Origin: Umbilicaria muhlenbergii
Taxonomy: Eukaryota; Ascomycota; Lecanoromycetes; Umbilicariales; Umbilicariaceae
Assembly (NCBI GenBank): GCA_000611775.1
Contig: KK106986.1
Location: forward strand, 992,001 to 1,056,000
Length of the DNA stretch: 64,000 nt
Direction: 5' to 3'
The translations under genes and the position numbers were made by a program. Numbering within the stretch: the first letter of the stretch is position 1; each line of letters starts with the position of its first letter. A model generated the notes under the pieces. It searched no databases. It had not been told where the DNA came from and was given only the letters and a program-made list of their open reading frames with translations. Of this stretch, positions 1 through 11,948 are shown in pieces.

Positions 1-441
1 CAAGACCCGCTATCGAAACTGAACGTCACTATTGACACAGCCCTAACACTGGGAGAGATTGACCATGGGATCATTCCGGGCGAAGGTGACGGCACTGTGC
101 CATTGATTAGTAATGGTTATATGTGCGCCAAGGGTTGGAGAATGAAGCGCTACAACCCTGCTGGTGTACAAATCAAAGTCTACGAAATGCCTCATGAGCC
201 GGACAGGTTCTCTCCCAGGGGTGGACCTAACACTGGTAAGCTTACTGTCGGGGTCGAATGTGACTTCAGCTAACCGTTGTTCTCAGGCGATCATGTCGAC
301 ATTCTTGGCAGGTCGTCGCTGAACGACCTGATTCTCCGTGTCGCTGGAGGAAAGGGCGACCAGATCGAGGAAAACTATGTTTCGAAAATACGGCAGTACG
401 CCGAAAATGTCAAGATTTATGATGATGATGAAAGCGCATAA
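1..441 (+). CDS. lro1: Phospholipid:diacylglycerol acyltransferase, C-terminal part
   Basis: 3' end of a gene cut by the left edge of the window. The translation carries GEGDGTVPLISNGYMC, then after one intron (236-286) DHVDILGRSSLNDLILRV and a YAEN-containing tail, stopping at 439-441. These are the conserved C-terminal blocks of the LCAT-like PDAT/Lro1 family; the D and H of the catalytic triad fall in the GDGTVP and DHVDILGR blocks. The enzyme moves an acyl group from a phospholipid onto diacylglycerol to make triacylglycerol at the ER. Only the last 130 or so residues are present, so the N-terminal membrane anchor and the catalytic serine cannot be checked. Confidence 0.93.
236..286 (+). 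other. Intron of lro1
   Basis: GTAAGC donor and TTCTCAG acceptor, 51 nt. Removing it joins the PRGGPNTG block to DHVDILGR in frame. Confidence 0.9.
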
Positions 442-2350
442 GTAAAAGCTGTGTCGATTTGGTCAGACATGCATATCTAGGAGTTGGCGCATCGAACTGT
501 ATAGACTGATACCCCAGATCGCGAGCATGTCTTTAACATATCAATACTCTCAGGGAGTCAGCCGGAATTAGTGATTCATACAAATCAGGTTGCATTTCAG
601 GCGCCTAAACCCGGTGGTTGTTGTGTATTTCATCCCTTGTTTTGTAATTCCAAGAGATCAACTGCAAGCTTGGGTTTCACTCGGAGTTCATGTGCATATG
701 CTCAATGTTGTCAGGGCATCCTACATTGATTCTCCCGAGGTCTCCGTCGTCCACTAGCTTTTTGGCCGAGCGACTTGTTGTGATGGGAATAAAGTGTCGA
801 ACACTTAGAATGACGAAGGGATGGTCACAGCCGGGCACAAATCTCATTGCACATTGGAGACCGCTGCGGCAGGACGAGAGAAGCTTGAAAATAGGCAGAG
901 AAGAAGCGAAAGCAAAGCGTCCTCATAGATGAAGATGGAATCGCCGAGACAGGACGGCACGGGGTGGCTTCTTGACATTCTCGGAACCCAAAAGAGTCAC
1001 CTCAACGACTACAGAACTACTCGTTGTCTAATGTCGATTGCCAAGACGAACTTGTGGCTCCGAGCTCTCCCAGAGACGTTCGAGCTTTCCCAGAGACGTT
1101 CAACCCATATCCAAGATTGTGTGACAAGAGCATCTGAGATTGCCGAAGGTTACATCGAAGACTCTGAACCAAGGATGAGATCGATGGTCGTTGGAGGATT
1201 TACAAAAGATACGTTTGTTGAGCCTGCTCATGCTTTAACCGCGTCCTTTCATAACGTAGGGATGATATATCATGTCTCTTGAGTAAAACTTCCGCTATGT
1301 ACTCTTGACTGTGTACCGCTGCTGAGCTTTGACCTTATGCACCCAAGGGGGTTTCGTTCTAGATGTGACTACCGCAATCAACGCCGGTGGAACCGCGCCA
1401 CCCAATTCCAGGTCGTCCTTACTGGCTCCATTGACTACAATACTAATCGCCAGGCGCCTTCGCAAGCTATCGGCTCTTTCAAAACGCCTTAGATATTACA
1501 CAGTCCACCGTGGCCTTGGAGGCCAAGACAGCCTACACTATAGACACGCCACTAACGGCGTCTACAATGCTTGCAACTTCTTCAACGCTTTTATATTATC
1601 TAGGAACAACGTGCGGCAAGGTCTCTATGGCTCCTTCTACATGCACTCCTGGGGTCCTCGCTAGGCCACGGACACAAGTTAGATTTGCGGTACCAACGGA
1701 TATACTGACTTAGGGTCTTACTCGTGTTACCATACTATAAATGTTATTTGGTATTGTTGGATGTTGAGCAAAGATATTTTTCTTACTGCAACAGGGTATG
1801 GTGAGATAGGGGATGAAGTGTGGTTAAAGTTTGATTGAAGCGTACGAGGAGTGTGGTATAGAGAGGCGTGAGCCTAGTTTGAAAATGCATTGATAATTGA
1901 TAATTGAACATGGGAATTGGAGCATGCAATCCCCTTTTGAAAGCTGACATCGTGAACTGTGTATTAGAACGCTCGCCAAGTGGTCATGTGATCACGTGCT
2001 CTAGTCGCGCGCCTAGGGACTTAAGCGCCATTATCGAACGACACAGCGCTAAGGCTACGTGAAACTGAAGTATTAGAGGCTCATTTTTGAGACGTTTGTA
2101 TGCCAAAAGATTATGATCAACGGCCATGTCCTTGCAATGAATTAATACCGCTATCTGGTAACTTACAGAAGTTGCGACCGGGTTCCACTTGCATCTAGCA
2201 AACGCCTGCAATTGATTTGCTCCATCTCCTCAATTACTCACTAATGGACAAATGACTCCTAATTTGGTATCCGTGATAGGGATCACCGACCGTCACAACA
2301 AGCTATTACAGCTAACGTTGCGGTGACCCTTGCCACACTCGAGCTCCAGT
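442..2350. other. Intergenic, lro1 to msn5 (1.9 kb)
   Basis: Open frames of 60-117 codons occur (for example 929-1282 +) but none has recognisable domains or convincing splice-linked continuation. A short direct duplication (cccagagacgttc, twice around 1069-1101) is visible. A CACGTG hexamer lies near 1995. This is probably the 3' region of lro1 plus the promoter of msn5; I see no supported gene. Confidence 0.5.
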
Positions 2351-5300
2351 ATGGATCAATCTCCAAATGGCTCACAAAGCCCTCAAACAAACGGAGCCAC
2401 GAAAGGGCCTAGCATGCCAAGAACATCTGGTCCAGAGACCCAGATCCCACATGCTCTTGAAGTCATACACAGTTCACGTTCGTCCAATGCGTTACGCCAA
2501 GAAGCGTCTATGTACCTAGAAGACATCAAGTCCGACAATGAAGCACCATACCATGGTTTCGCACTAGCATCAGAGAAATCACAACCAGCTATAGTGCGGC
2601 ACTATGGGCTGTCTCTTCTCGAGTACGCCATACGCCACCGGTGGACCGATTACACTTTAGAACAGAGCGCTGTTCTGCGAGGATGGATCTTGAACTTAGC
2701 GCACAGCGTAGCAGATGACGAGCCGCTGTATCTTCGCAACAAGATCGCACAACTGTGGGTGGAAGTAGCTAAGAGAAGTTGGGTTTTGGATTGGGTGGAC
2801 ATGGATCAGCTGCTCGTCCAGTTGTGGGAGGGGGTCGCTGCCCAGAAAGAGCTCGTTCTTGTTGTGCTGGAAACCCTGTCCGAAGATATCTTCAGTCATG
2901 AAGATACCGCAGCCGGATTACGTGGCACTGAGCTTAACAAAGCATGCGTAGAGATTTTCACGCCAGCAAAGGTACTTACCGAACAATTCCCCAGCAGAGA
3001 GACAAACATAAATGTGAGGTATGGTGAGGAAGGGTGGCTTTCCCGAATGGGCGACCTGCTAGAGTGGTACACAAGCAAGGACCACGATAGCGAAAAATTG
3101 CAAGCCTGTGTCGTTGCAGCACTGTCAACGCTGAGATCAGTAATGGCGTGGACAATTCCCAGGGCGCTGGCAGTCACGAATTGTGTCCAGCGTATTTGCG
3201 CATGTTTGGCATCTTCCAATCTGGCAATACAGCTGGTGGGTGGACCATGAAACCTCATCCTTTATGGAGAACCCGTTGACACTGTCATGTAGGCTTCAGT
3301 CGATGCTTTGTACGCCCTTTATAGTCGACCGCGTTTCCAGGAAGATGACTTCCGAGACTTGGTGTGCCCAATGTACGGGAGCAAGATCATTAGCCTTCTT
3401 CAAGGATTATATGAATGGACCATTGTTGACATTACTGACCTTGATGAGGACAAGTACCTGCTATCGAAGAGGTTTTCTGAGGCATGCTGGGAGCAACAGT
3501 CCTCGCAAATGACGGTATACTGACGGAAGCTGCAGATGGTATTCAACATTGGCAGGTTTCTCGAAGAAAGACCGTCCCTCATACCGCAAGACAGCGATTT
3601 ATCGAGCTTCTTTAATCTTCTACTGAGCATTTTACGTAGCCAAAGCCTCCACGTATCGATACCTATCTTGCATCTGTGGACCAAACTCCTGAGCTCAGGG
3701 TCTATCGGCAATCTTCCTTCTGTGACGGCTGTTACAGGAAGCTTGCTGGAAATCTGTAGCCAACGGCTTCTTAAATACGAAGCCCTCCCAGAGGACTCTA
3801 GCATGCCGAGCATCATTTTCCTCAATCAAGATGTAGATACCATGCCAGAGAGACACGCGTTCTTGGGCAACTACTCTAGATTTTGTCACGAAATTGTTGG
3901 GACCATCGTCCAAAAGCAGCCATTTGATGCTTTATATCATATTCTTGGACAAGCAGATCAAGTACTCAACAATCTGTATGAGGGAGAACCAGCTTTTCAA
4001 GGTAGGAACGCAGAACCCGTTTTGCCCTGCATAGGTCCTAATGCTTCAAAGTCCGGACCTATACGAAGAATTCGATTCCCCTCTTACGGCTTGACGCTCA
4101 GTTCACCGTTGTAGAGGCTGCATTGAAGGGCTATGCAAAGTGGATGGCTAATCAAGCACCACAGCAGAACGTACGCTATTTCCTCAGACTATACCTCCAG
4201 TACTAATTGATCGAAAGGAGCGTGAGCAAGATCTCATGAGCGGAAATCTGCAGACCTGGTGTGAGCGCCTACTGGGCCTGACTTTTGAGGTATAGCTTAG
4301 TGCACCAGTGCCGCAACTCCAGCTTACGAGGGACAGGATCCACTAATCAAGCAACGGGTCATCCAACTTGCTGGGGAGCTTGCGACTGGCCCATTGAAAC
4401 GTAACCCAGTGTTCGTTCTGAAGGTCTTCGAGTTCACATTGAAGACCCAGTGTCCGGAGGAGCCGGACTCTGAGACGTACAATGATGCGGTCAAGGATCT
4501 TCATGGATACTGCAGTCACCAATTACAAAAATTTGCCATGCGGTTTCCCGATTACCTGATTGTAAGTTGCTGGCATCCCGCGCCGTATTTAATTTGGCTA
4601 AAGGAGATCAGAACGTCTATGAAGAGCTGAAAACAAAGCTCAATGAAGTGTTCACTAACACGACCCTTGATGAGCATAACCGTGTCCGCTACTCTTCTGT
4701 GCTTTTTATTATTACGTAACGATTCCGAGTTCTGAGTTGCTTGTAGGTGTGGCTGATCGTTGATACAGACAACGAGCCACCACTGTGGATGTCACGCTTC
4801 GCGAAACCCGTCTCAACGGCTTCCTGCAGCCCACTATTGGAGAGTGGCAGAGCAGTGAGCTCAGCAATGCACTATCATCCTTCGGTGGATTTTGTGATCT
4901 TATTGGTATGGCACACATACAACAGTATCTTATTAAACGAGCTGCACACAACATCCAAAATTGGTCAGCACACCCCCTAGACGATGAGGGACTGTCTCTC
5001 CGGTCTCAGATGCAGGATGCGTTTGAGGTGAGCTCATTCTTTGAGTAAACAACGCTGTAATCTGACTCGTACAGCGTCTTCCGCTAAAGACTACGAAAAC
5101 CCTGTTGAGTGTCAGTGTCGAAAAGCTAGATCGCAGCTCTAGACCTTACACCACAGCATGCAGCATTTGGCAAGACAAAAGTCCCTTACTCCTACCAAAT
5201 CTTCTCCAATTTCTCTGGTAGAGTACCCAAAATGTCGTCATTAATGGTCGAAGCTGATAAGAGTACAGTCATGCTCATGCTTTCCACGATTCGTCAAAGT

Positions 5301-6578
5301 GGACGGAGCTCCCTGAGGAAATGCGGAACATTGTGGGAAGGGTGTTGACAGATCGTTTCTGGCAAGTTGGTATTTCCTCAGGAACCCGTGATGACTTTTA
5401 TGCCACGGTTGGCGGTACCAAAGCAACGCTGGAAGGCTTGGCGTCGTCAATCCGAGCCACCATGAGGGGTGTTCGAGAATCATGCTACAGGCTGCTGTAT
5501 TATATGAGCCTTCTCGGGGACCAATTTTATGGCTATGACGAACTACCTGAGCCGCTTTCTCAGGCTTTGTTCTCCGATGCGTGCTCTCTTTCCACTCATC
5601 AAATGGCAATACTGGTGGAAATGATACGCCCGGTTATTGAACGTTGCCCGCCTAAGCATCGACCGCACTTTGTTCGACCAATGCTAGCAACAATGTTCGT
5701 ACAGATTGACCGCAAAACCAGCATGGAGTGGGACAGGATCGAAGAGAGGAACAGATTTGCCTCGGAAGATGATAATCTGGCGGATGAGATGAGAGACGAG
5801 AGCATATTACGGCAATTGACGTTTACCGCGGTAATGATGGTAGTGGGCTTGCTGGATCCGAATAAGCTTAGTAAGTTGTAAAAGGTCGGCGTGGGCTTCT
5901 TTTGTACTGATGTTGACTGCAATAGGTCCATCAGGCTTGGATGGCGTTTCGGATAATGGAGATATCGACCTCCACTTACGTATGAGCACAATGCGTTACT
6001 ACATCTTATCTGCGCCAACTGTACTCAAACCTATCATACTCTTCTGCACCCACGCGCTTCGTGTAAGGGATACCCGAGCATGTGGCCTTGTCACACGGGT
6101 AATGCGGTCCCTTGTTTCCGAATTCTCCTCCGATGCTGCCGTCGACGCTGAAGTTCGGGAATATATATCAACCGAAGTGCTGAAAGCGTGTATCACCTCT
6201 CTGCATGAACCGTATTTCGTTGATCTCCAAAAAGAGCTGGCCCAACTCATTGCCAGCATCATCACGCTATACAGTCTTAAAACCGAGACGCCGCGCCACA
6301 TCCTCCTATCACTACCAGGGATCTCGGCCGAAAAGGTTGATCACGCTATCCACAAATTACTTAAGACACAAAATAGCCGACATCAACGCGCACTGGTATT
6401 GGACCTCCTCGAAGGACTTCGAGGTGTCAGTATCAGCGAACAAGGTAAGATTGCCAAACCTGATCCTAAGAAGATCAGGTCGGCCCTTCAGCAACGGTAC
6501 ATGACCGTCGATGTTCAACAGCAAGGGGACAGGGACGAGACTCCAGATTTGGGTGGTGTTGCTGAGATGTTTGGATGA
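2351..6578 (+). CDS. msn5: Exportin-5/Msn5-type karyopherin
   Basis: Nuclear export receptor of the importin-beta superfamily that carries phosphorylated proteins, and in some species RNA, out of the nucleus with Ran-GTP. Blocks typical of fungal Msn5 are clear: QPAIVRHYGLSLLEYAIRHR near the N terminus, RLDAQFTVVEAALKGYAKW, WCERLLGLTFE, and RVLTDRFWQVGISSGTRDDF. I place eleven exons: 2351-3235, 3293-3481, 3536-4001, 4052-4170, 4218-4289, 4337-4561, 4612-4715, 4769-5027, 5075-5217, 5269-5870, 5926-6578. They sum to 3717 nt (1238 residues) with all phases consistent. The intron 3482-3535 begins with GC instead of GT; without it the frame meets a TGA. The ATG at 2351 is the first in frame. It converges with the complex I gene downstream. 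Confidence 0.93.
3482..3535 (+). other. GC-AG intron in msn5
   Basis: Exon ends ..TCTGAG, intron begins GCATGC, holds a TACTGAC branch site and ends CTGCAG. Length 54 nt, phase 0. Excising it joins KRFSE to MVFNIGRFLEE, as expected for the family; reading through hits TGA at 3521-3523. No GT donor gives a consistent phase. Confidence 0.75.
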
Positions 6579-7226
6579 TACGGGACAGGATACGCATAGC
6601 GCGTGGAGCTTTTCGGTGTCATTGTTTGATTGGTAGGAAAAGGGGGTATGAGTATATCCCTGCTGACCGTGTACACGCTTGGTTTTCCCACGCCTCTTTG
6701 GAACCGAAGTATTTTCGAAGTGCTTGGAGATCGATCGTTGGCAACGATCAATAGAAAATTTGAGCTGCTCTGTTAAACGTGTTTGAGAGCCGATGGTTCA
6801 GAGCAGTCGTACGCTCCTTGTCATCCCAAACTTGCTCTAACCAAGAGGAAGAGGGGGAATTGAAACCCCTTAACATGCATATAAGGTCAGTACTTTCAGG
6901 GGGCAACCACTTCAGCCTGAAGATCCGCAGTATCAACCCAGTTTTTTTTGGACACAGTGAAGGATGACCGCGAATCCCAATTCTCGAGATCTCTGAGCTC
7001 TCAGACGCTAAGCATGGTAATCAATTGGGTTTGAGAAGAACCCTTGATCTCTATCCTACGGGTTCGGCGAAGACCCCTTCAGCTTACAAACAGAGACATC
7101 ACTGGTCAATAGGCGTTCTCCAAATAGAAGCTTAGGGTTAGATGAAATTCGAGGCTTTCTGAATGCTTATGTACAACGTTGGCGCCAATGTAACCCCCGA
7201 ACGATCTGTGAAGCATTCATGATGGT
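6579..7226. other. Convergent intergenic region
   Basis: 3' flanks of msn5 (+) and the NDUFA13 gene (-). No recognisable coding segment, repeat or RNA gene was seen. Confidence 0.5.
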
Positions 7227-7929
7227 CTACTTGGTAGTATTTTGAGGAGAAATAGCGAAAGTAGGACGGACAAATCTGCATATTATTTGTGTCAGCCCAC
7301 CAATGCTCCAGGCCGACGTCTCCCGGACTTCAAATTCGGTAGACCGGGGACAAAGCAACACGGAAAACACAAGAGTCGACTTGCACATGCTGAAACATTC
7401 GGCTGTCTAGATACATACCGTCCACTGTTATAGACTTCTGTCTCACTACCCAGTAACGCCTTCTCCCTAGCTCTGTCTGCATAGTGCCGCCGAACCAGAT
7501 CCCTGTCCTCCTCGGCTTGTAATAGGGGGATCAGGTGGATTCTGGACCACATCTTCTCGCGCGCAAGCTCACTATGACAGCACAATCAGCATTGTTTTTG
7601 TGACGAATCTGGAAATGCCCCGGAGAGCTGGGAAGGAAGGCGGGGTAACTCATACTTATGCTCACGTATACCCTGGCCGACTCTGTAAAAGCCATATGTC
7701 ATTACGGCCCCGACGGCGAAGAGGTAATATGACGGGCGGAAGCCTCGAGCTGGTAGATTGCGCTGGTATTCCAATTAGTCTCATGGTCACAGACGCGGGG
7801 GTAGACTTCAAGCGTTCAGGCGAAGCTTTTGCGAAGCTATCGTATTCAATAGCAAGACTGCCCATGGACTTTCCATACCTTGTACTGAACCGGATCATAG
7901 CCCCCCGATGGCGGCAAATCTTGCCCCAT
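7227..7929 (-). CDS. Complex I subunit NDUFA13/GRIM-19 (B16.6)
   Basis: Accessory subunit of mitochondrial NADH:ubiquinone oxidoreductase, in the membrane arm. Four short exons on the minus strand: 7929-7879, 7762-7656, 7571-7419, 7275-7227, giving 360 nt (119 residues), with phases 0, 2, 2. The protein reads MGQDLPPSGGYDPVQYK, RNLPARGFRPSYYLFAVG (start of the single membrane helix), then NELAREKMWSRIHLIPLLQ, AEEDRDLVRRHYADRAREK, and ends FVRPTFAISPQNTTK. The order, spacing and length match fungal GRIM-19 homologues. Each exon is small, so a longest-open-frame search shows only two unrelated-looking pieces. It is divergent from trm10 over about 410 bp. Confidence 0.95.
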
Positions 7930-8340
7930 AATTGCTGCTGACGAGGTGTCTACAGCTCGTAACAGCCCTGACAGTCGGCTCTTGGGTCGTTGGAGGTTCA
8001 TTTGTATCGACGCTAGGCTTGAATTGGCACACTAATAACGGGATCAGTCGCACAGAGAACGGTGGCACAAAAGTATCTGATATCTCTCACAGGAGGACCT
8101 TCAATGGCTCAAATCACAAAAAGAGAGATTGAGGGATGGCATGATTGTATAACCTAAATCTCAATGCGCTTTACATCAAATCTATCATACAGATCCTTTG
8201 CGTTTGGACGATATATTTCCAGGGTAATTCCGCTAGGCGAACTGCCACTGATCTTGACACCTCTTACTGGCCAGGGAATTCGACTTCTGATCAGCGTTGT
8301 TTCTCCGTCGACACATAGTCACTCGAAGAGACTGAGAGGC
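7930..8340. promoter_or_regulatory. Divergent promoter region, NDUFA13 gene / trm10
   Basis: 411 bp between two divergent start codons. It contains an in-frame ATG at 8164 that could extend Trm10 by 59 residues. No specific site could be assigned. Confidence 0.45.
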
Positions 8341-9546
8341 ATGGAGGCTGAGGAGCGACCTTCCAAGATGCGTAAGCTAGAGTCGAACGTTGAGAAAGCA
8401 GAAGAAGACGGTATTGGAGCTCTGGACAGGTCGGATCATGCTATCCTATACCAGGCACATGAAGTTCAAGCTTCATCGTTGGTCATCCTCGCTGAAGATG
8501 GTAACAGTGCTAGCCAGGACAAGCATGATGAAATTGGGTTGGCAACTTCACAGCCAGAGCCGGATCAGCCTGAAGTACCTTTGTCGAAGAATCAATTGAA
8601 AAAAATAAAGCGCCAACAAGAATGGGAGGCCAGCCGTATATTTCGGAAAGCCAAACGAAAGGAAAAGATACAAGAAAAGAAAGAACGTAAGCGTGCAGCT
8701 TTCGAGGAGGCGACGTCAGCAGCGGTGGTAGCAAATCCGTCAAATGGAGACGAGCCCCATGAGAACGGCAATGGAGGACAAAAGAGGGTTTCACATCGCC
8801 GCGCTGTGCAAATACCTATTACTTTTGTATTAGACTGCGATTTTGATGATCTGATGCTGGATAAGGAGCGGATATCCTTGGCTGCTCAGCTCACCAGGTG
8901 CTACTCAGACAATCATAAAGCGCCATTCAAAGCCCATCTAGCAGTTTCCTCTTTCCGGGGAAAGCTGAAGGACCGCTTCGAAAATGTCTTATCGGGTCAT
9001 CATCATTCCTGGAAAGGGGTACAGTTCCTCGACGGCGATTTTGTTGAAGCAGCGGACCAAGCCAAGGAATGGATGAAAGGGAGCTCCGGGGGAAGACTTG
9101 CGGGGATCTTTGCTACAGAAACTCACCATGAAGCAGCAGCTGTGACGGAGGACGCAGGAGCTGGGGAAGTGGTCTACTTGACCAGTGACAGTCCACATAC
9201 ACTAACGGAGCTCAAACCATACAGCACTTATGTTATTGGGGGAATAGTGGACAGGAATAGGCACAAGGGTATTTGTTACAAGAGGGCAATGGACCGAGGC
9301 ATACAGACTGCGAAGTTGCCCATCGGCGATTACATGCAAATGACAAGCAGATTCGTGTTAGCCACTAATCACGTTGCGGAAATCATGTTGCGTTGGCTGG
9401 AACTAGGTGATTGGGGAGAAGCCTTTCTTCGCGTGGTGCCTAAACGCAAAGGGGGCGTGCTAAAGGAAAAAGACGCCAGAATCGAGAGGGAAATAGAAAA
9501 GCCTAGTCCGGGCTCCAACACCAACAGTCCTGACCAGGCCGCTTAG
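8341..9546 (+). CDS. trm10: tRNA (guanine-9-N1) methyltransferase Trm10
   Basis: SPOUT-fold methyltransferase that makes m1G at position 9 of cytosolic tRNAs with S-adenosylmethionine. The frame has no intron. From the ATG at 8341 it gives 401 residues: an acidic/basic N-terminal tail, the basic helix [19 protein letters not shown], the SPOUT domain starting at [17 protein letters not shown], then [24 protein letters not shown] and the cofactor-site block KLPIGDYM, ending with a short lysine-rich tail. The frame stays open to an upstream ATG at 8164 (460 residues); I prefer 8341 because MEAEERPSK begins a typical Trm10 tail, but the extension is basic and could be an alternative start. Confidence 0.93.
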   Translation: MEAEERPSKMRKLESNVEKAEEDGIGALDRSDHAILYQAHEVQASSLVILAEDGNSASQDKHDEIGLATSQPEPDQPEVPLSKNQLKKIKRQQEWEASRIFRKAKRKEKIQEKKERKRAAFEEATSAAVVANPSNGDEPHENGNGGQKRVSHRRAVQIPITFVLDCDFDDLMLDKERISLAAQLTRCYSDNHKAPFKAHLAVSSFRGKLKDRFENVLSGHHHSWKGVQFLDGDFVEAADQAKEWMKGSSGGRLAGIFATETHHEAAAVTEDAGAGEVVYLTSDSPHTLTELKPYSTYVIGGIVDRNRHKGICYKRAMDRGIQTAKLPIGDYMQMTSRFVLATNHVAEIMLRWLELGDWGEAFLRVVPKRKGGVLKEKDARIEREIEKPSPGSNTNSPDQAA

Positions 9547-9918
9547 CAGGACAGACTGCAGAAACCACATGTACTCGGACCCATACGGCAACCCTCCTGC
9601 CTCGAGCCGTGTCCTGAGAACTGCAGATATCACCGTCTTACTATTACACTACCAAATCCGAAGTAAACACCACTACTATTTCCAATCGCAACTTGCGGTC
9701 TAGTCCAATGGTTCTTTTACCTAGCTTCTTTCGTGTTCTCCACGCGGTCCTGACGACAAACCCCTGCCCTCGTCGCTCTAGCAGCTCAAATCAAACCGTA
9801 GGCACACAGTCAACTGGGAGCGCCAATTCTCGACATGGATTCTAGGTTCGTCTAGGTGCGGGCTTGTCCTAAATATATCAGCGGCTCGGGGCCTGCACAA
9901 GCTGTCAGCGATATTTGC
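9547..9918. other. Convergent intergenic region
   Basis: 3' flanks of trm10 (+) and the F-box-like gene (-). Nothing recognisable. Confidence 0.5.
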
Positions 9919-11112
9919 TTAATTCAGGCTCCTGCCCCGTTTGGTAGAACACCTCACCATCATCGTCAACCATCTATCACGGGACCATAGTCGCAAAACG
10001 ATAGCAGCAGGAGTTCCATAAGCAGGACCAGTCCAAGTGCGGGGGATTGCGCGGCGCATGTTTTGATCCGTGCGTTTCAATACCCTAACGGCAAGGTCAT
10101 GACACTCTCCTGGAGATTTACCGGAATACATGATAGCGTTCTGGTGGGTAACGGGTGAGCCTTTAGTGTTAAGTCGTCAAGAGGTGAGAAATGAGACTTA
10201 CTCCATTCGTCGCGGTAGTCCGGCCCACTACGAGAGTGACGCTATTACCGTCGATGATCATCCTGGTAAGTTGCGGGAGTATATTGGTCGGCCCTCCAAT
10301 ATAACAGCCGTCCATGTCACCGACTTTCAAGTCTTGGTCCCGCATGTCACCTTGGTCGTGCTCTTCGCGGACTATGGGGGCGAATCTGGAATCTGCTTCA
10401 AGAAGCGCAAGGCTCTGCAGATTGCTCAGCTTGGGATTCTGACGAGCCATGGTGGAGAGAGTAGCAGCAATGCGGTCGGGACAGCTCTGACGGAGTTCAT
10501 CGACCTCGATATGTCGTAGCAAGGCAACGTTCTTCTTCCCAATCGTTTGCAGAATTTGTCGATCAAACAAGACAAGATCTTCCACAGCCATCTTGATGGA
10601 GTTCTCCCGGTAAAGCATATACGTGCCTTCGCGCTCAAATTGCTTGCAAACACGGAGGACTTGGCCACGAGCTTGACTGCCCATTCGAATTTTCTTCCAG
10701 GAAAGAAAGCCGGTGGTTCGCCTAGACATTTGGATTGTGTCTTGGTGGAAGACGAGCCCGAGGATCTCAAGACGAAGTTCGGCCGGAAGTCTCGCAAAAT
10801 GACAAGGCGCTACGACCGTAGGCTTCGTTCGAAGTAAAGACGCCGCATTGTGCCAAAGGTTTAGTAGGTACCAGATGGTGAGGGCTGCGAAGACTATGGC
10901 CTCCTCGAATGCTGTTGTGGTCCTTAGGAAGGCGATCATGCCGGACGCACGAGACCGAGTAACTTTGTTATCGAGTTAGTAAAGGGTGGGGAAGCAATGG
11001 AGAGATTGAGACTACCGGGATGATGAAGGAAGATCTTGACCGCGAGGTCAAGAAGCTCGAGCACAAATGAAATGGCCAGAGCCAGCACCCCTTGGAGCCT
11101 GTCGAAGTTCAT
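9919..11112 (-). CDS. F-box-like protein with two N-terminal hydrophobic segments
   Basis: I do not recognise a named orthologue. Proposed exons: 11112-11016, 10962-10202, 10140-9919. The 53-nt intron (10963-11015) starts GTAGTC and the 61-nt intron (10141-10201) starts GTAAGT with an ACTTAAC branch; both keep phase. The protein starts MNFDRLQGVLALAISFVLEL (first hydrophobic segment), has a second at about residues 46-65 (AIVFAALTIWYLLNLW), then an F-box-like LPAELRLEILGLVF followed by VLRVCKQFEREGTYMLY, which resembles short fungal proteins with an F-box-like/2EXR-type start. The last exon may end differently: another frame there reads DDGEVFYQTGQEPELSKYR. If the first exon is wrong, translation could begin at 10939. 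Confidence 0.6.
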
Positions 11113-11802
11113 GACCACGGTTGCTGACGAATGAGATGCGTGATTGTCGACTTGGTGACTGTGCGAAGCCAATGCAAAACTTGAGCCTGCCTGGATGCAA
11201 GTAGAGAGCTATCGCGACAGGGTTGTGTTGTCAGAACCTGAGGAGACCGAGCAAATCCAGGTGAGGTTAGGGAGGTGAGGTTTGCGCTAACACACGGATT
11301 TTTCACCGTGAGCAGGCATTTGCAAGCACTTGCAAAGGCTCATCGGCTGTATCTGGTCTCCACCACCTCTTGACTGCCTAAGGTCTTCGACGGGGAACAG
11401 GAGGCAACTCAAAAGGGAGTATTCTTTCTTGGGAGGTGGAGGCAGGTGCTGAAGAGAATGTCTTGAAGCTTGCAGTCAAGAAGCCTCCCATTAGAGACGT
11501 TAACCCATGTTCTGAGCACTGTCTCTATCCATGGACATTCGATATCATCTAATGATGAACTGACTACAGAAAGCTCCACCAATTCCCTCTCCATACCGTT
11601 CTCGTCTTCTTGCAGTACGCATCTGTTCTTGCCGATGAACGCACTTCACAGAGATCGGCGCAGGCGCTTCCAACTCCTTCCTCTACTTACTGATTACTAG
11701 AAAGCTAAGTGAGAATCTGTCTTGAAGTGTTCAAGCTACTTTGTAAGTGCAAGTAGCAGTTCATCTCGATTTCTTTAAACAATCTTGTAGTACGCAAAAC
11801 CA

Positions 11803-11830
11803 GTCACGAAACGAGTCACGAAACGAGTCA
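11803..11830 (+). repeat. 12-bp tandem repeat, 2.3 copies
   Basis: gtcacgaaacga occurs twice in tandem followed by gtca. Confidence 0.85.
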
Positions 11831-11903
11831 AGGAGACGCATGAAAAGAGAAACTATATGCTTGCATTCTTTATTACAGCGGAACCTGCCTAAAGACATGT
11901 CAC

Positions 11904-11948
11904 CAGCTGTTACCACTCACAATAAATGGCGACTGGTGGTAACAGCTG
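11904..11948. repeat. Inverted repeat, 13-bp perfect arms
   Basis: CAGCTGTTACCAC at 11904-11916 and its exact reverse complement GTGGTAACAGCTG at 11936-11948, with a 19-bp spacer. It could be a two-half regulator site or a hairpin; no known factor is assigned. Confidence 0.8.

Noticed and set aside
929-1282. 117-codon ATG frame downstream of lro1
   Set aside because: No recognisable domain, no splice continuation, and a small internal duplication; treated as chance.
3482-3535. Stop-codon readthrough (TGA followed by CGG) in msn5
   Set aside because: A GC-AG intron with a good branch site removes the TGA and joins conserved blocks exactly, a simpler explanation.
10130-10519. 129-codon plus-strand frame
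   Set aside because: Antisense to the F-box-like gene, whose intron and conserved motifs are clear on the minus strand.
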